Origin: Streptomyces sp. Go-475
Lineage (GTDB): Bacteria; Actinomycetota; Actinomycetes; Streptomycetales; Streptomycetaceae
DNA length: 64,000 bases
Direction of reading: 5' to 3'
Assembly (NCBI RefSeq): GCF_003330845.1
Contig: NZ_CP026121.1
Span: 3,143,501 to 3,207,500 of the forward strand
How positions within the stretch are numbered: the first letter of the stretch is position 1; the number at the start of each line of letters is the position of its first letter. Shown here one piece after another: positions 61,691-64,000 of the stretch. The translations under genes were made by a program, and so were the position numbers. The notes under the pieces were generated by a model, which made no database searches, was not told the DNA's origin, and worked only from the letters and a program-made list of their open reading frames with translations.

Positions 61691-62063
61691 TACAGGAATA
61701 TCGAGGAAGAGGCGGTTCGCCGGTTCCTGGCCTGTGAGCCAGTCACGCGCGGAGCGACACAGCCCTGGTTCGACCGGGTCAAGGCGTACACAGCAAGTGG
61801 CCGCAGCGTTGGGCGCGTGCATATCGTCACCCAGCCCCTCTCTGACTACCTCCGCTTCGAGTTCGAGCACTACCGCCACAACGTCGAAGCCGGGAAGGCC
61901 GTCCGCATCCTCGAACGTGACCGGCCGGACGAACCCTCTTGAGGGCGTTCAGGACTTCTGGACGTTCGATGGTTCCCAAGTCGTGCTCATGCACCACGAG
62001 GCGGACGGAACTCAGATCAGCCGGGAAGTAGGGGCGACCGGTGAGACGGTGTCGGCGAGGTAG
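61691..62063 (+). pseudogene. Frameshifted remnant of a DUF6879 protein
   Basis: One frame reads EEEAVRRFLACEPVTRGA and continues through PWFDRVKAYTASGRSVGRVH, LRFEFEHYRHNVEAG and KAVRILERD. Near 61918-61935 the sense switches to a neighbouring frame: the first stops at DEPS, while the second continues NPLEGVQDFWTFDGSQVVLM and HHEADGTQISREV before a premature stop. Both parts are characteristic of DUF6879 proteins, which often sit with Xre/DUF397 modules. There is no start codon, one frameshift and a missing C-terminus. Confidence 0.72.
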
Positions 62064-62092
62064 TGGGCGCGTCCGCTGCGGGGCTCGTGTCT

Positions 62093-62473
62093 CTATCCGT
62101 CGCAGCCGGTGCGGACGGTGGCCGGTTCTCCTGCGTGGATGATCGAGCCGAGCATGGTGTGGGCGGCTTGGAGTTGTTCGATGGAGCGGCTCAGGCGGTC
62201 GCGTTCGCGCTTGAGGTCCTGGGCCATTTCCTCGCAGGTCGGCGCCAGGATGGCTCCCTCGTCGACCATGCAGGGCAGCATCTCCCGGATCAGGTCGGTG
62301 TTCAGTCCGGCCGCCAGCAGGATCCGGATCCGGCGCACGGTGGCCACATCGGATTCGTCGAACTCGCGGTAGCCGCTGGCCCGCCGCTGCGGTCGCAACA
62401 GCCCTTGCTGCTCGTAGTACCGCAGGCTCCTGGTGCTGATCCCGGTGCGACTCGACAGCTCGCCGATGAACAT
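62093..62473 (-). CDS. MerR-family regulator
   Basis: A 126-residue regulator: MFIGELSSRTGISTRSLRYY helix-turn-helix at the N-terminus, RRASGYREFDESDV wing, and a C-terminal helix (about 75-115) for dimerisation. There are two cysteines, in LPCMVDE and APTCEEM, but no clear CxxC metal site. The ATG at 62473 is the family-consistent start; a longer frame to 62515 overlaps the operator. It is divergent from the SDR gene and should activate it from the distorted promoter between them. Confidence 0.88.
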   Translation of the reverse strand: MFIGELSSRTGISTRSLRYYEQQGLLRPQRRASGYREFDESDVATVRRIRILLAAGLNTDLIREMLPCMVDEGAILAPTCEEMAQDLKRERDRLSRSIEQLQAAHTMLGSIIHAGEPATVRTGCDG

Positions 62474-62493
62474 GTGACCCCCGACACAGAGCT

Positions 62494-62515
62494 TTGACTC
62501 TGCCATCAATGTCAA
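62494..62515. promoter_or_regulatory. MerR-type operator in the divergent promoter
   Basis: TTGAC (62494-62498) and GTCAA (62511-62515) are arms of a 22-base imperfect palindrome starting at the -35 (TTGACT) of the SDR promoter. A -10-like TTAGCG lies about 19 bases downstream (62518 on), the over-long spacing expected for MerR-activated promoters. Confidence 0.6.
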
Positions 62516-62532
62516 TGTTTAGCGTAGCCGCC

Positions 62533-63330
62533 ATGGCAACGAACCAGAGCACCCAGCAAGCTCGAACCATCGATCCGAAGTCCCTGGCGGGCAAGAAGGC
62601 CGTCGTCACCGGCGGCACCCTCGGCATGGGCCGGGCCATCGTCCAGGCCTTAACCGACCGTGGCGCCGAGGTGATGTACACCGGACGCAGCGACGAGCGA
62701 CTCGCCGAGGCCCAGGCGGCGCTCGACACCCCACTGGCCCACCCGGTGCGCTCCGACGTCACTGACGCCGTCGCCATCGCGGCGCTCGGCGATCAGGTCG
62801 CCGAACGCCTCGGTGGCATCGACTACCTGTTCGTCAACCAGGGCATCGCCGAGTTCCAGACGCTCGAAAAGGTCACCGAGGAATCGTGGGACCGCATCTT
62901 CGACGTCAACGCCAAGGGCGCCTTCTTCACCGTGCAGCGGCTGGCGCCACTGGTGTCCGAGGGCGGCTCGATCGTGTTCACCACCGTCTCGAACGACCGG
63001 ATTTTCCCCGGTCTGAGCGCCTACTCCGGGGCGAAGGAGGCCGTCGCCGCGTTCGCCAAGGTGCTCGCCGCCGAGTTGCTCCCCCGCAAGATCCGCGTCA
63101 ACGCGATCGCCCCCGGGTTCATCCTCACCCCCACCATGGGCGTCGCCGAACTGACCGAGGAGCAGCGCGCCGAGTTCATCGAACAGGGCAACGCCTCTAC
63201 TCCGATGGGCCGGGGAGGCACCGTGGAGGAGATCGCCGCCGCCGCGCTGTACCTCGCCGTCGAGGCCACGTTCACCACCGGCGTGGAGCTGCCCGTGGAC
63301 GGCGGGTTCGGCCAAGGCCTCGGCGAGTGA
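62533..63330 (+). CDS. Short-chain dehydrogenase/reductase (SDR)
   Basis: A 265-residue classical SDR: cofactor motif TGGTLGMGRA, NQG where NAG is usual, catalytic Ser-Tyr-Lys from VFTTVSND and SAYSGAKEA, and the PGFILTPTM segment. The ATG at 62533 gives MATNQSTQQ. Controlled by the divergent MerR protein, it probably detoxifies or reduces an effector of that regulator. Confidence 0.9.
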   Translation: MATNQSTQQARTIDPKSLAGKKAVVTGGTLGMGRAIVQALTDRGAEVMYTGRSDERLAEAQAALDTPLAHPVRSDVTDAVAIAALGDQVAERLGGIDYLFVNQGIAEFQTLEKVTEESWDRIFDVNAKGAFFTVQRLAPLVSEGGSIVFTTVSNDRIFPGLSAYSGAKEAVAAFAKVLAAELLPRKIRVNAIAPGFILTPTMGVAELTEEQRAEFIEQGNASTPMGRGGTVEEIAAAALYLAVEATFTTGVELPVDGGFGQGLGE

Positions 63331-63419
63331 CAGACCCAGCCCCGCACGCCGCCCCGGAGCGACTCCGCGTCTTCAGCCGAATGGAGCGCGTGTCTCCGCC
63401 GCGGTGACATTCTGGGGCC

Positions 63420-64000
63420 GTGTTCTCATCCGGTCATGTGGGTGCCGTGTTCTTCGATGTCGACGGCACGCTTGTCCCTGGCGCGAGTTCAGGGGTTTTT
63501 CTGGCGGGCCTCCTCGGCCATAGGGAAGAACTGGCCAGGGCCGAGGACGCCTACGCCTCCGGTGCCCTGGACAATCGGCAGGTCTCCGAGCTGGATGCCG
63601 CGGGGTGGGCGGGGACGGCCGAGCGACGGGTTTCCGGTTGGCTCGACGGGCTTCCCCTGGTCGCGGGCATCGCGGAGACCGTGGTCTGGTGTCGGCGGAA
63701 CGGGTTGGTGCCCGTGCTGGCCACCCTCGCCTGGACGCCGATCGGCGGGTACCTGGCGGACCGGTTCGGTTTCCACGCGTTCAGCGGGCCCGAGCTGGAG
63801 ATCGCCGACGGGCGGTTCACGGGCCGGGTCGCCCGCCATTTCGACGAGCACGACAAGCGCGATCTCGCCCTTGCGCAGGCCCGGGAGCTGGGGTTGGCGC
63901 CCCACTCGTGCGGTGCTGTCGGGGACAGCCGATCTGACCTGCCGCTGTTCGCGTCCGTCGGGTTGAGTGTGGCGTTCAATGCCTCGGCCGGGGCGCGGGC
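63420..64000 (+). CDS. HAD-superfamily phosphatase (SerB-like), 3' end beyond window
   Basis: The frame is open to the window edge (about 193 residues). Motif I is FFDVDGTLVPG (both aspartates present), motif III/IV are the Lys in DEHDKRDLA and GDSRSDLPLF. This pattern matches the HAD-IB phosphoserine-phosphatase-like group. The start is the GTG at 63420 or 63438. The C-terminus is missing only because the window ends. Confidence 0.82.
   Translation, partial: MFSSGHVGAVFFDVDGTLVPGASSGVFLAGLLGHREELARAEDAYASGALDNRQVSELDAAGWAGTAERRVSGWLDGLPLVAGIAETVVWCRRNGLVPVLATLAWTPIGGYLADRFGFHAFSGPELEIADGRFTGRVARHFDEHDKRDLALAQARELGLAPHSCGAVGDSRSDLPLFASVGLSVAFNASAGAR

Noticed and set aside
1..64000. CRISPR arrays
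   Set aside because: No regularly spaced identical repeats were seen on either strand; the only close repeats are the 22-base pair at 28036 and 29213 and the duplicated tRNA region.

Overview
High-GC actinobacterial DNA, almost certainly Streptomyces: strong third-position GC bias, many GTG/TTG starts and 1-4 base start/stop overlaps, Tat and lipoprotein signals, BldB/WhiJ-type regulatory modules, and the cslA-glxA-cslZ-LPMO hyphal-tip glycan locus known from S. coelicolor/S. lividans. All assignments come from reading motifs in the sequence; no database search was run.

Layout. (1) 1-7.7 kb: a catabolic and uptake cluster with a maleate-isomerase-family enzyme (cut by the window edge), a D-2-hydroxyacid dehydrogenase, an amidase, a DUF3830 protein, an EhuB-C-D-A type ABC importer and an IclR regulator. 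(2) 7.7-14.8 kb: two identical tRNA-Lys(CTT) genes with duplicated promoters and terminators. They bracket an acyl-CoA synthetase, a membrane protein, a copper-dependent polysaccharide monooxygenase with a DasR-like operator, an SPFH protein and a cell-wall peptidase-like protein; a FadR-type regulator follows. (3) 15.1-24.4 kb: cslA and glxA, and convergently cslZ, for a beta-glucan made at hyphal tips. A 1399-residue protease/STAND-ATPase/beta-propeller protein sits between glxA and cslZ. (4) 24.8-38.8 kb: ordinary chromosome with a sortase and candidate substrates, a HAD phosphatase, a zinc-ribbon TetR, a ROK repressor divergent from a Gfo/Idh/MocA dehydrogenase, an F420 LLM oxidoreductase, a fumarylacetoacetase-like enzyme, a second YidC, a GH30 galactanase and a SEC-C protein.

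(5) 39.3-58.8 kb is the most interesting part: a defence island of ten genes in three compact operons. Operon A (+) is vsr, a cytosine methyltransferase homologue that lacks its catalytic cysteine, and a canonical cytosine methyltransferase. Operon B (-) is an HTH-GHKL ATPase followed by two proteins of unknown function, each joined by a 4-base overlap. Operon C (+) follows a 68-residue small protein and contains a sacsin-like GHKL/SF2-helicase fusion, a UvrD-type helicase, and DrmA- and DrmB-like proteins (the DISARM core), again with 4-base overlaps. I see no DrmC, DrmD or DrmE, so this looks like a DISARM-related system with different partners.

(6) 58.9-64 kb: a HATPase/Xre-DUF5753/DUF397 regulatory module, a phosphotransferase-fold protein, a frameshifted DUF6879 remnant, a MerR/SDR divergent pair with its operator, and a HAD phosphatase cut by the window end.
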